This document shows, piece after piece, positions 1-7,820 of a stretch of 33,663 nucleotides of DNA. A model generated the notes under the pieces. That model was not told the DNA's origin, did not search any database, and saw nothing but the letters and a program-made list of their open reading frames with translations. How positions within the stretch are numbered: position 1 is the first letter of the stretch; every line of letters starts with the position of its first letter. The position numbers and the translations under genes were made by a program. This DNA comes from Acidobacteriaceae bacterium (lineage in GTDB: Bacteria; Acidobacteriota; Terriglobia; Terriglobales; Acidobacteriaceae), in the NCBI GenBank assembly GCA_027323885.1, contig DAHVZT010000119.1, positions 1 through 33,663 of the forward strand, in the 5' to 3' direction.

Positions 1-1
1 G

Positions 2-322
2 CTGATGCTGGGATCGCTCGCCATTCTTGGGATGCCGCCATTTGGTGTCTTTGCCAGCGAATTTCTGATCCTGACCACCGCCATGCGGGAGCATCCCTGG
101 ACGACACCATTTCTCTTGATTGCGCTCGGCGTCGCCTTCGCCGCCATCTTCCGCAAAGTCCAGCCGATGGTCTTTGGGGAAAGCGATGCGCCGCCCTTAC
201 CGCATTCCCCGGCGCTGGTGCCGGTCTTCATCCATCTTGCAATCGTGCTGATGCTGGGCGTCTACATGCCGTTTGCTTTGGCAGAGTGGTATCGGGCCGC
301 AGCGCGGCTGATAGGAGGGTAA
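2..322 (+). CDS. Hydrogenase-4 / Ehr complex membrane subunit, ND5/HyfF-like (C-terminal fragment)
   Basis: This is the last ~106 residues of an integral-membrane proton-translocating subunit of the NuoL/MrpA/HyfF type; the 5' part lies outside the window. The visible part has GMPPFGVFASEF, the conserved loop and helix of antiporter-like subunits, where a Pro-rich turn is followed by a membrane-buried acidic residue. A second hydrophobic stretch follows (LLIALGVAFAAIF) and a last one near the C-terminus (FIHLAIVLMLGVYM). The family moves protons or sodium across the membrane, driven by electron transfer in the attached soluble subunits. Its stop codon sits 2 nt before the ATG of the large-subunit gene, whose ribosome binding site lies inside this gene, so the two are translationally coupled. 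HyfF versus another ND5-like paralogue cannot be settled from this fragment. Confidence 0.85.
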   Translation: MMLGSLAILGMPPFGVFASEFLILTTAMREHPWTTPFLLIALGVAFAAIFRKVQPMVFGESDAPPLPHSPALVPVFIHLAIVLMLGVYMPFALAEWYRAAARLIGG

Positions 323-324
323 AG

Positions 325-1872
325 ATGGCGACGGACTTTATGGAATTTCAAGCCGCCAGGTTGCCTGCAAACATCCCGAGCCGCCGTTTGCGCGTGGACC
401 GCGTGCAATGGCTCCAGACAGCGAAAGCTCTGCGCGAATCAAAGGCGCGCTTTCTCACGTTTTGGGGTGCGGATGATCGGGACCGCGACGGCGGCTTTCG
501 CATCTATGCTGCGTATCTCCTGCCCGACACCGTAATGGTAGTGGAGCACTTTATAGAAGACTCCCCTGCGCCTTCGTATCCGAGTATTGCAGGCTTTTAC
601 CCAGCAGCGTTGCGTATGCAGCGCTCGGTCTATGATCTGCTCGGCATCTCAACGGACGAAACGGACTCGCGCGGTTGGCTGCGTCACGGCGGCTGGCCGG
701 AAACACTCTTTCCCCTGCGGCGGGATGTCGATGGCAGCCGGCAATATCCGATTGCCTCCGGGCCTTATCCATTCGTCCCGGTGGAGGGCGATGGCGTGCA
801 CGAAATCGCCGTCGGCCCGGTCCATGCGGGCACCATCGAACCGGGGCATTTTCGCTTCTCGGTAGTGGGCGAAAAGGTCTTACGGCTCGAAGAACGTCTC
901 GGCTACACGCACAAAGGAGTTGCGAAACTCTTTGAAAATACTTCGCAGCAAAACGGTCATCGATTGGCTGCACGCGTCTCCGGGGACTCCGCAGTTGCAT
1001 TCTCGTGGGCATACTGCGCCGCTTTGGAATCGATCACGGAGACAGTCTGTCCCGCGCGCGCGATCCTTCTGCGGGCCTTGGCTCTGGAACACGAGCGTCT
1101 GGCGAACCATCTGGGCGATCTCGGCGCGCTGGGCAACGATGGGGGATTCGCCTTCGGCCTTACACAATTCTCACGGCTGAAAGAAGACCTGCTGCGTGCG
1201 AACACCGTCGCCTTCGGCGCGCGTTACCTGATGGATTATGTGGTTCCCGGCGGCGTCGCATTCGATCTGCCTGCGGATGCGCGTTGCCGGTTGCTCGACT
1301 TGTACGACGCATTGGAACCCTCCGTCAACCAGATGCGCTCCATTTACGATGAGCACGCAGGGCTGCAAGACCGCTTCCGCGAGGCGGGGCGGTTAGAGCA
1401 ATCTACAGCGGAAAAACTAGGCGCGATTGGCTTGGCCGGGCGCGCCTCCGGCATTGCCTGCGACCTGCGCGTGGACCATCCGTGGACACCCTATGACTCA
1501 CTTGTTCCCAAGCTGATCGTGCGATCCGGTGGAGACGTGGCCGCGCGTGTCCAAGTACGTTTCGATGAAATTCTGGAATCCTTGCGACTCTGCCGCGCGC
1601 TTCTTTCTGGCCCACCTATAGAGACCATCCACACCTCAGTTCCAGTGGCAGCACCAGACCTTCTTGGGATCGGCCTCATCGAAGGCTGGCGTGGTCCGGT
1701 GATGATTGCTCTCGAAACCGGCCCGAACGGTGGCATCCGGCGCTGCCATGCACACGACCCGTCCTGGCAGAACTGGCCGTCCATCGAGTACGCGATCCTC
1801 GGCAACATCGTCCCGGATTTCCCCCTCATCAACAAATCTTTCAACTTGTCGTACAGCGGACAGGACGGATGA
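325..1872 (+). CDS. Ehr-type (hydrogenase-4-like) large subunit, NuoCD/HyfG-related, lacking NiFe ligands
   Basis: A 515-residue protein joining a NuoC-like N-terminal part (about residues 1-165) to a NuoD/HyfG-like large-subunit part. The start at 325 is chosen because AGGAGG at 313-318 is well spaced before it; a start at 286 would overlap the previous gene. Large-subunit signatures include LEERLGYTHKG and LEHERLANHLGDLGALGND. In true NiFe hydrogenases the first metal-binding motif is RxCGxC; here the aligned stretch reads RVSGDS, with Ser219 and Ser222 in place of both cysteines. The protein ends NLSYSGQDG with no C-terminal CxxC. It therefore cannot hold a standard NiFe centre and fits the energy-converting hydrogenase-related (Ehr) group of the complex I superfamily, whose electron donor and acceptor are uncertain. 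It is followed at 7 nt by the small subunit. Confidence 0.88.
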   Translation: MATDFMEFQAARLPANIPSRRLRVDRVQWLQTAKALRESKARFLTFWGADDRDRDGGFRIYAAYLLPDTVMVVEHFIEDSPAPSYPSIAGFYPAALRMQRSVYDLLGISTDETDSRGWLRHGGWPETLFPLRRDVDGSRQYPIASGPYPFVPVEGDGVHEIAVGPVHAGTIEPGHFRFSVVGEKVLRLEERLGYTHKGVAKLFENTSQQNGHRLAARVSGDSAVAFSWAYCAALESITETVCPARAILLRALALEHERLANHLGDLGALGNDGGFAFGLTQFSRLKEDLLRANTVAFGARYLMDYVVPGGVAFDLPADARCRLLDLYDALEPSVNQMRSIYDEHAGLQDRFREAGRLEQSTAEKLGAIGLAGRASGIACDLRVDHPWTPYDSLVPKLIVRSGGDVAARVQVRFDEILESLRLCRALLSGPPIETIHTSVPVAAPDLLGIGLIEGWRGPVMIALETGPNGGIRRCHAHDPSWQNWPSIEYAILGNIVPDFPLINKSFNLSYSGQDG

Positions 1873-1879
1873 GGTAAGT

Positions 1880-2419
1880 ATGTTCAACACCATTTCACGC
1901 ATGCTGCACACCGGCTTGCTGACCGAGCCTCTACCGGCCCCGGACCAAACTGCGCCCACTCTCGCAACCCGGCAAAAGGAGCTACTGAAGATTCTCGGGC
2001 GCGCGCTTTGCATTCGTCATGTCGACGCCGGTTCCTGCAATGGCTGCGAGTTGGAAATTCAGGCGCTCAACAATCCGTATTACAACCTGGAAGGCGCAGG
2101 AATGAAATTCGTGGCCAGTCCGCGTCATGCGGACCTGTTGCTGGTCACCGGCCCGGTTTCCGTGAACATGGAAGAAGCTCTCAAGCGTACCTACGATGCC
2201 ATGCCCGATCCCAAGTTAGTGGTCGCTGTCGGGGACTGCGGAGCTTGCGGTGGGTTCTTCGGTACGACTTACGCCAGCAGGGGTGGCGTGGCCAGGATTA
2301 TCCCTGTGAACCTTACGATCATGGGCTGTCCACCCAGTCCGGCTGCCATCCTGGACGGTATTCTGCGATCCGTTCGCCCCACAGAAACTGAGGATTTGAA
2401 AGGAACCGTTTCGCAATAG
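1880..2419 (+). CDS. Ehr / hydrogenase-4 small subunit, NuoB/HyfI-like [4Fe-4S] protein
   Basis: A 179-residue NuoB/HyfI-family subunit that carries the [4Fe-4S] cluster proximal to the large subunit. The four cluster ligands are visible: two in GSCNGCELE, one in VGDCGACGG and one in IMGCPPSP. The CxGCE form, not the CCAxE form of complex I, places it with group 4 hydrogenases and Ehr complexes. The ATG at 1880 is preferred over upstream in-frame codons because it lies just after the stop of the large subunit, with GAGGT before it. So the small subunit keeps its cluster while its partner has lost the NiFe ligands. It is the last gene of the operon; a 115-nt gap with a change of function follows. 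Confidence 0.9.
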   Translation: MFNTISRMLHTGLLTEPLPAPDQTAPTLATRQKELLKILGRALCIRHVDAGSCNGCELEIQALNNPYYNLEGAGMKFVASPRHADLLLVTGPVSVNMEEALKRTYDAMPDPKLVVAVGDCGACGGFFGTTYASRGGVARIIPVNLTIMGCPPSPAAILDGILRSVRPTETEDLKGTVSQ

Positions 2420-2534
2420 GAGTTCGCCGTGTTTCCATTTCGACCTGTGTTGAAATTTGAACGACGAATTCCAGTGGACGCAGTACATTGGAGCCAAGGC
2501 GAGACACTCGCGGAGAGACTGGGGGTACACAGTC

Positions 2535-3380
2535 ATGCAAATCGGAATCAATATGGAATTCGTCCGGTCTGAGGACAAGTCGTTCGAGGCCGGAATCGAG
2601 CGGGCGGCAAATCTTGGCTACAGGTTCGTCGAACCGATGGTCCACAACGGCCGGGAACTACTCAGCGAAGCGGGCTATTTCCACTCGTATTCCATGGACA
2701 ACGATCCACTCGAGATGAAAGACATTCTCGACCGGTATAACGTGCGCGCCTCCGGGCTTTCCGCGCACTCTCCGCTCATGCGTCCGGAGATCAGTGTTCC
2801 CTACCTCGAAAAAGCCGTACGCTTCGCAGCCGCGCTCGGCGCACCGGCTGTCAATACGGATGAAGGCATCCGCCCCACCTGGCTATCGGACGAAGAGTGC
2901 TTCCAGGTGATGCGCTATACGCTGAAAAAAGTGCTCCAGATCGCGGAACGATACGGTGTCTATATCGCCATCGAGCCGCACCAGAGCATTACGAAAACTA
3001 CGGAAGGGTTGCTGCGCGTGGCTGGTCTGGTGCAGTCGCCTATGCTGCAGATCAATTACGACACGGGAAATGCCTATCTGGGCGGCAGCGACCCTTATGA
3101 AGGGCTGCAAGCGGTCGCGGGAAGGCTTGTGCATCTTCATGCAAAAGACATCTCGCTGGCACAGTCCGATCTTGAAAAAGGAAAAGTGACCGGGACTCCC
3201 GTAGGCTGCGCCTGTGGCGAGGGAGTGATCAATTGGACACGAGTGGTCAGCATCCTGCAGAACGCCGGCTATGACGGTGTTTTGTCTGTGGAATGCGGAA
3301 CCCCGGAACAGGCCGCAAGCAGCCTGCAACACCTGACAGGCATCCTGGCGGCTCGTTCGCACGCCACCGCGCGGAGGTAA
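2535..3380 (+). CDS. Sugar phosphate isomerase/epimerase family (xylose isomerase-like TIM barrel)
   Basis: A 281-residue cytoplasmic TIM-barrel protein of the AP endonuclease 2 / xylose-isomerase-like superfamily. The expected divalent-metal ligands appear in order: Glu in AIEPHQS (about residue 147), Asp in INYDTGNAY, His in HLHAKDI and the C-terminal Glu in LSVECGT. The first strand MQIGINMEFVR marks the start. An in-frame TTG at 2457 would add an unrelated 26-residue tail and is rejected; GGGGG at 2520-2525 lies upstream of the ATG. Family members isomerise or epimerise sugars, inosose or keto-sugars, and the substrate cannot be read from the sequence. The gene begins the oxidation cassette and is followed at 1 nt by the cytochrome c gene. 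Confidence 0.85.
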   Translation: MQIGINMEFVRSEDKSFEAGIERAANLGYRFVEPMVHNGRELLSEAGYFHSYSMDNDPLEMKDILDRYNVRASGLSAHSPLMRPEISVPYLEKAVRFAAALGAPAVNTDEGIRPTWLSDEECFQVMRYTLKKVLQIAERYGVYIAIEPHQSITKTTEGLLRVAGLVQSPMLQINYDTGNAYLGGSDPYEGLQAVAGRLVHLHAKDISLAQSDLEKGKVTGTPVGCACGEGVINWTRVVSILQNAGYDGVLSVECGTPEQAASSLQHLTGILAARSHATARR

Positions 3381-3381
3381 A

Positions 3382-4278
3382 TTGGCCATCTTCGCAACAT
3401 CCGATCTGCTTTGCAGCAAAAGAACTCTTGGCAGGCTGGGTCTGCTCCTCGCCGCAATTTTCTGCATGATTGGCTTTCCTCATGCTCAGCAAGCTGCGTC
3501 GAGTTTGCCCGCAGCTGGCGCCGAACAGCAGCGAAACGCGCTGGACGAGCGCATGAGAAAAATCTGGCCCAACCTCCCTCCCAATCAGAACGCCGCGGCC
3601 GTAGCGCGGGGCCGGTCGTTGTTTCAGAGCAACTGCAGCTTTTGCCATGGGACCGATGCAAGTGGCGGGAACGGAGGCCCTGATCTCATCCGTTCCGTCC
3701 TGGTCAACCACGACGAACACGGTGACTTGATTGGACCGACAATCCGCAATGGCAGACCGGATAAAGGTATGCCCTCATTCAACAAGTTTACGGATACGCA
3801 AATTCAGGACCTCGTCGCGTTTCTCCACCAGCAGAACCGGGATGACCGCATTCGTTCGAGCTACAAAATCAGTCACGTTGCCGTGGGAAACGTTTCTGCC
3901 GGAAAGGCATACTTTCAGTCGCATTGCGCGCAGTGCCATTCCCCGAGCGGTGATCTGGCGGGGATCGCAAGCAAATTCAATTCCGGCGCGCTGCAACAAC
4001 TTTGGATGGATCCTGCGGCAAACATGACGGCCAGCACGGTCCCCTCCGAAACGGTCACGGTGGTTTTGCCTTCAGGACGGAAACTCACCGGGAGATTGCA
4101 GCACATCGACGAATTCGATGTCGCATTCTATGACGCAAACGGCTACCACAGTTTTCCCATCGGACCCGGCTTGACGGTTCAGGTCCACGACCCGCTGGCC
4201 GCTCACGAACAACTGCTGCACGGGTTGACGGACACGAATATGCATGACGTGACGACCTATCTGGAGACACTTAAGTGA
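3382..4278 (+). CDS. Exported di-heme c-type cytochrome
   Basis: A 298-residue secreted protein with an N-terminal hydrophobic signal segment (LGLLLAAIFCMIGF) and two c-heme attachment sites: CSFCH at about residue 85 and CAQCH at about residue 182. The likely start is TTG at 3382 with GGAGG at 3373-3377. After the second heme site there is an inserted strand-rich segment (TVTVVLPSGRKLTGRL to HSFPIG) before a terminal helix ending DVTTYLETLK, an arrangement common in cytochromes that accompany quinoproteins. It probably takes electrons from the PQQ dehydrogenase encoded next and passes them to the respiratory chain. Its stop overlaps the GTG start of that gene by 4 nt, so the two are co-translated. 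Confidence 0.88.
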   Translation: MAIFATSDLLCSKRTLGRLGLLLAAIFCMIGFPHAQQAASSLPAAGAEQQRNALDERMRKIWPNLPPNQNAAAVARGRSLFQSNCSFCHGTDASGGNGGPDLIRSVLVNHDEHGDLIGPTIRNGRPDKGMPSFNKFTDTQIQDLVAFLHQQNRDDRIRSSYKISHVAVGNVSAGKAYFQSHCAQCHSPSGDLAGIASKFNSGALQQLWMDPAANMTASTVPSETVTVVLPSGRKLTGRLQHIDEFDVAFYDANGYHSFPIGPGLTVQVHDPLAAHEQLLHGLTDTNMHDVTTYLETLK

Positions 4279-5834
4279 AGGCGACCGCCTGTTTCCTGGC
4301 TTTGGCATCCCTCGCGCTTTCGGCTGTGGCCCAGAAGCCGAATCCGCCGAGGTCGATGGCCGGCTCCGGTAGCGATTGGCCGTCTTATAACGGCGATTAC
4401 TCCGGTCGCCGGTTTAGCGCACTGGATCAGATCAACGCCTCCAATGTGAAGTCAATGACGCTGGCCTGGACGTATGATTCCGGCGGCGATGCGATCAAAG
4501 CGACACCCATTATGGTGCATGGCGTCCTCTACGTGTCTGTGCCGGACCACGCCTGGGCCTTGGACGCGCGCACGGGACGCAAATTGTGGAGCTGGAGCAA
4601 TCATTCGCGGGGAGGCACTCATATAGGAAACCGCGGCATGGCCGTTTACCACGCCTGGGTTTTCCTGGTGACCCCAGACGATTATCTTGTCTCCCTGGAC
4701 GCGCTCACGGGCAAGGAGCGGTGGCGCGTCGAAATTGCCGACCTGAAGCTGGACTTCTTTTCGACTGTCGCACCCATCGTGATCCACGATCATGTATTGG
4801 TCAGCCCCAGCATTGAATCCACTGACAATCGCGGGTACCTTGACTCCTACGATCCTGTCACCGGCAAGCTGCAATGGCGTTGGTACGCAACGCCGGCCCC
4901 CGGCGCGCCGGGTTCAGAGACCTGGCCGAATGCCGACGCGCAGGAACATGGCGGCGGCGCCATATGGATTCCTGGGACCTATGATCCGGAGTTGAACCTC
5001 TACTACTTCGGTACAGGAAATCCGCAGCCGGTTATGGCTGGACAAGGCAGGCTCGGCGCTAATTACTGGGCCAATTCCATCGTCGCCGTTAACCCGGACA
5101 CCGGCAAAATGAAGTGGTTCTATCAAACCACTCCGCATGACACCCACGACTGGGACTCAGCCGAAACACCTGTCCTGTTTGACGCGCTGGTCCAGGGAAA
5201 GCCACGGAAGCTAGTCGCGCAGGCCAATCGGAATGGCTATTATTTCGTTCTGGACCGCACGAATGGCGAGCACATCGCCACTGCTAAATTTGTCGCGAAC
5301 AATTGGGCGAAAGGCCTGGACTCCAAAGGAAGACCCATTCCCTTCCCGGAAAAAAATCCGCAACCGGCAGGCGCTCTGGTGTTCCCTTCAGAAGGTGGAG
5401 GCACGAACTGGTTCCCTCCAAGCATGGACCCGGAAACAGGTCTCTTCTATGTCCGCGTGACGCGTTCCGCCGCTGTGTTTTACCTGACCAACACCAGCCC
5501 CAAACCGGAAGCATGGGGTGGAATCGATAAGACGGTATGGAACGGCCCCTCCTCGATCGAGGCGCTGAATGCAGTCACAGGCGAGACAGCATGGGAGCAC
5601 GACACTGGTAAGGGAGCTTCCTCGGGTCTGCTGACTACGGCAGGCAAACTCCTCTTCGGCGGAGATGGCTCAGGCGATGCAATCGCGCTCGAGCCACGCA
5701 CCGGGCGGACCCTCTGGCACGTCAATCTGGGAGAATCGATGCTGAACGGCCCCATCACGTATTCGCTGGACGGGCGTCAGTACGTCCTTCTCGCAGCCGG
5801 AGCCAAACTCTTCGCATTTACTCTGCCGCAGTAG
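4275..5834 (+). CDS. Exported PQQ-dependent alcohol/sugar dehydrogenase (quinoprotein)
   Basis: A 519-residue periplasmic quinoprotein of the eight-bladed propeller family. A signal peptide (LALASLALSAVAQ) precedes DWPSYNGDYSGRRFSALDQI, the usual first blade. Later marks are the repeated blade motif DARTGRKLWSW / DALTGKERWRVE / DPVTGKLQWRW, GNRGMAVY, and TPHDTHDWDSAETPVL, which contains the Asp region that acts as catalytic base in methanol and ethanol dehydrogenases. It is shorter than typical methanol or ethanol dehydrogenases (about 570-600 residues). Its only cysteine lies in the signal peptide, so the vicinal disulfide of those enzymes is absent. It starts with GTG overlapping the cytochrome stop. 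The substrate is unknown; gene context favours a sugar or polyol over methanol. Confidence 0.87.
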   Translation: MKATACFLALASLALSAVAQKPNPPRSMAGSGSDWPSYNGDYSGRRFSALDQINASNVKSMTLAWTYDSGGDAIKATPIMVHGVLYVSVPDHAWALDARTGRKLWSWSNHSRGGTHIGNRGMAVYHAWVFLVTPDDYLVSLDALTGKERWRVEIADLKLDFFSTVAPIVIHDHVLVSPSIESTDNRGYLDSYDPVTGKLQWRWYATPAPGAPGSETWPNADAQEHGGGAIWIPGTYDPELNLYYFGTGNPQPVMAGQGRLGANYWANSIVAVNPDTGKMKWFYQTTPHDTHDWDSAETPVLFDALVQGKPRKLVAQANRNGYYFVLDRTNGEHIATAKFVANNWAKGLDSKGRPIPFPEKNPQPAGALVFPSEGGGTNWFPPSMDPETGLFYVRVTRSAAVFYLTNTSPKPEAWGGIDKTVWNGPSSIEALNAVTGETAWEHDTGKGASSGLLTTAGKLLFGGDGSGDAIALEPRTGRTLWHVNLGESMLNGPITYSLDGRQYVLLAAGAKLFAFTLPQ

Positions 5835-5851
5835 CGGAAAGGGACAACGCC

Positions 5852-6856
5852 GTGCAGAAAGTGACCACGCAATTCAGCAGGCGAAGCTGCTTAAAATCCA
5901 TGGCGGCCGCAGCGATTTCGTTGACATCCACACGGATCATGCGAGCTGAGTCATTGGAACGACAGTCGCGCCTTACCATCGCGCTCGGCGAGTATTCTTT
6001 CAATTCAGACTACCGGGCGGGACACTACAATCCATTGAACCTTGCTGCGGAAACCAGGAAGAAGTTCGGTCTGGGAGCTATCGACTATGTATCGAGTTTC
6101 TGGGCAGACAAAGCAAAGAACGCGGTTTTTTTGCATCAGTTGAAAAGCAACGCCCACGACAACGGAATTGTGAACCACATCATTCTGGTTGACCTGCCGG
6201 GGCCGCAGCTTGGCGATCTGGATGCAAGCCGAAGGAAGGCGGCCGTTGAGGCCCATCGTCCATGGCTTGAGATCGCCCGATTTCTGGGTTGCAGCGGAAT
6301 TCGTGTCAATTTAAGCGGCTTCGATTCCAACGGTTTCAGAACACCCGGAAACAAGCAAGCCGTGCTCGCGTCTTCCGTGGAAGGATATGGACGACTGTTG
6401 GAGTATGGCGCGCAGGACAATCTGGATGTGCTCGTGCAGAACCATATGGGCTACAGTTGCGATCCGGATTGGCTGGTCCGCGTAATGCAGCAGGTCAACA
6501 ACAAGCACGCTGGCATCGAGGCTGACCCGGGACATTTCCAGGAAATCTTTCTCGTGGGCCGGCCCGGTGAAACTTCAAAGATCGTCAAGGGAGCCAGCTT
6601 CGATCTCTATTCTGGATGGAAGAAGCTCATGCCCTATTCCAAGGCGCTCAACGCCAAGACACACGCGTTCAACACTCACGGCGATGAGACCACGATGGAC
6701 TATCAAAAGCTTCTGGCGATCACTCATAAATCCAGCTATACGGGATACATCGGCATCGAATGGGAGCCCGAAGGTCCAGGACGCCGGATGTCACCCGCGG
6801 AAGGCATCGAAGCCACAAAAGCGCTGCTGAGGAGGTACGGTGCGTCTACGTCTTAG
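5852..6856 (+). CDS. Tat-exported sugar phosphate isomerase/epimerase-like TIM-barrel protein
   Basis: A 334-residue protein with a twin-arginine signal (SRRSCLKSMAAAAISL), so it is probably exported folded with a metal or cofactor. The body matches xylose-isomerase-like TIM barrels: LGCSGIRVNLSGFDSNG, DNLDVLVQNHMGYS, AGIEADPGHFQ, NTHGDET and a terminal GYIGIEWEPEG. Where most relatives have Glu in the (V/I)EN(H) metal-binding motif, this one has Gln (VQNH), which may alter metal binding or catalysis. The start is GTG at 5852 with GGAAAGGGA upstream. The gene lies 17 nt after the quinoprotein and overlaps the ThuA gene by 17 nt. It is the second TIM barrel of the cassette and the only one with an export signal; it could act on the oxidised product in the periplasm. 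Confidence 0.82.
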   Translation: MQKVTTQFSRRSCLKSMAAAAISLTSTRIMRAESLERQSRLTIALGEYSFNSDYRAGHYNPLNLAAETRKKFGLGAIDYVSSFWADKAKNAVFLHQLKSNAHDNGIVNHIILVDLPGPQLGDLDASRRKAAVEAHRPWLEIARFLGCSGIRVNLSGFDSNGFRTPGNKQAVLASSVEGYGRLLEYGAQDNLDVLVQNHMGYSCDPDWLVRVMQQVNNKHAGIEADPGHFQEIFLVGRPGETSKIVKGASFDLYSGWKKLMPYSKALNAKTHAFNTHGDETTMDYQKLLAITHKSSYTGYIGIEWEPEGPGRRMSPAEGIEATKALLRRYGASTS

Positions 6857-7790
6857 CCTGTTACGCAAAATGATGGCGCTCGTCGCCGCGATTCTGGCGA
6901 CATGTATGCCTGGCAACGCGCAGGACGTTGCGCATCGAATTCCTCTGTTTCAAAAGGGAGCGATCCGCGTCCTGATTCTTTCCGGCCAAAACAATCACGA
7001 TTGGCGCACCACCACTCCATGCCTGCGGCAATTGCTGTTGAACACCGGGCGCTTTGACGTCAGGGTGAACGAAGAACCAACAGGAATGACAGCGCAGACG
7101 CTGGCTGTGTACGACGTGGTTGTGCTGGATTACAATGGCCCGCGCTGGGGTCCAACCGCGGAGGCCGCTCTATCCAGTTTTGTTCGATCTGGCAAAGGAC
7201 TCGTCGTGGTCCATGGCGCGAATTGGGCCTTCAGCGGTCTCGTAGTCCTGGGTGCCCATCACATCCCCACTGGCATCGTGGAGCCCGCCTGGCCAGAATA
7301 TAAAAAGATGGTCGGCGGAGTATGGTCCGACCGCGCCCCCGCTTCCGGTCATGCTCCGCGCCACAAATTTCTGGTGAATATCATCGATCCGAACCAGCCG
7401 ATTACTGCGGGTTTGCCGTCCTCGTTTCAGGCCGACGACGAACTTTACCACAACATCCATATGACGCAAGGCGTGCATATCCTGGCCACGGCTTACGATG
7501 ATCGACGCTTCAGAGCATCTCCGCAGAAACCGACGACCAGCCCCGCTGCCCCCGGATGGCCTCATCTTGATATGAATCCCACCGGCCGGAATGAGCCCCT
7601 GCTTTGGACCCTCCATTACGGCAAAGGACGCACCTTCTACACCGCACTGGGGCACGATGTAAAGGCAGAGGAGATGCCCGGCTTTTCAACCACTTTCGTT
7701 CGCGGCGTGGAATGGGCAGCTACCGGAACGGTAAAGAAGCCAGCCCCACCTTTCCGCTCCTGGGCAACACCCATGACGAAGCTTCCGTAA
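6840..7790 (+). CDS. Exported ThuA-like domain protein
   Basis: A 316-residue protein of the ThuA (trehalose-utilisation-like, class I glutamine amidotransferase fold) family. The N-terminus is a signal peptide (MMALVAAILATCMPGNAQ). The family signatures are IRVLILSGQNNHDWR at the first strand, YDVVVLDYNGPRW, GKGLVVVHGANWAF, the middle DDELYHNIHM and a C-terminal GKGRTFYTALGHD. The GTG start at 6840 lies inside the previous gene and has GGAGG at 6831-6835, showing translational coupling. ThuA-like proteins recur beside sugar isomerases, Gfo/Idh oxidoreductases and keto-sugar hydrolases in Acidobacteriota, Bacteroidota and Planctomycetota, but the reaction of most is not established. It closes the cassette; the next gene is convergent. 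Confidence 0.85.
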   Translation: MRLRLSLLRKMMALVAAILATCMPGNAQDVAHRIPLFQKGAIRVLILSGQNNHDWRTTTPCLRQLLLNTGRFDVRVNEEPTGMTAQTLAVYDVVVLDYNGPRWGPTAEAALSSFVRSGKGLVVVHGANWAFSGLVVLGAHHIPTGIVEPAWPEYKKMVGGVWSDRAPASGHAPRHKFLVNIIDPNQPITAGLPSSFQADDELYHNIHMTQGVHILATAYDDRRFRASPQKPTTSPAAPGWPHLDMNPTGRNEPLLWTLHYGKGRTFYTALGHDVKAEEMPGFSTTFVRGVEWAATGTVKKPAPPFRSWATPMTKLP

Positions 7791-7820
7791 CGGCGCCCGC
7801 AATGTGAAGGTATGGCTCGA

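Noticed and set aside
325-1872. Functional NiFe hydrogenase large subunit
   Set aside because: Both cysteine pairs that bind the NiFe centre are missing.
2457-2534. TTG start for the first sugar isomerase
   Set aside because: The extra 26 residues have no family counterpart, and ATG 2535 begins exactly at the first barrel strand.
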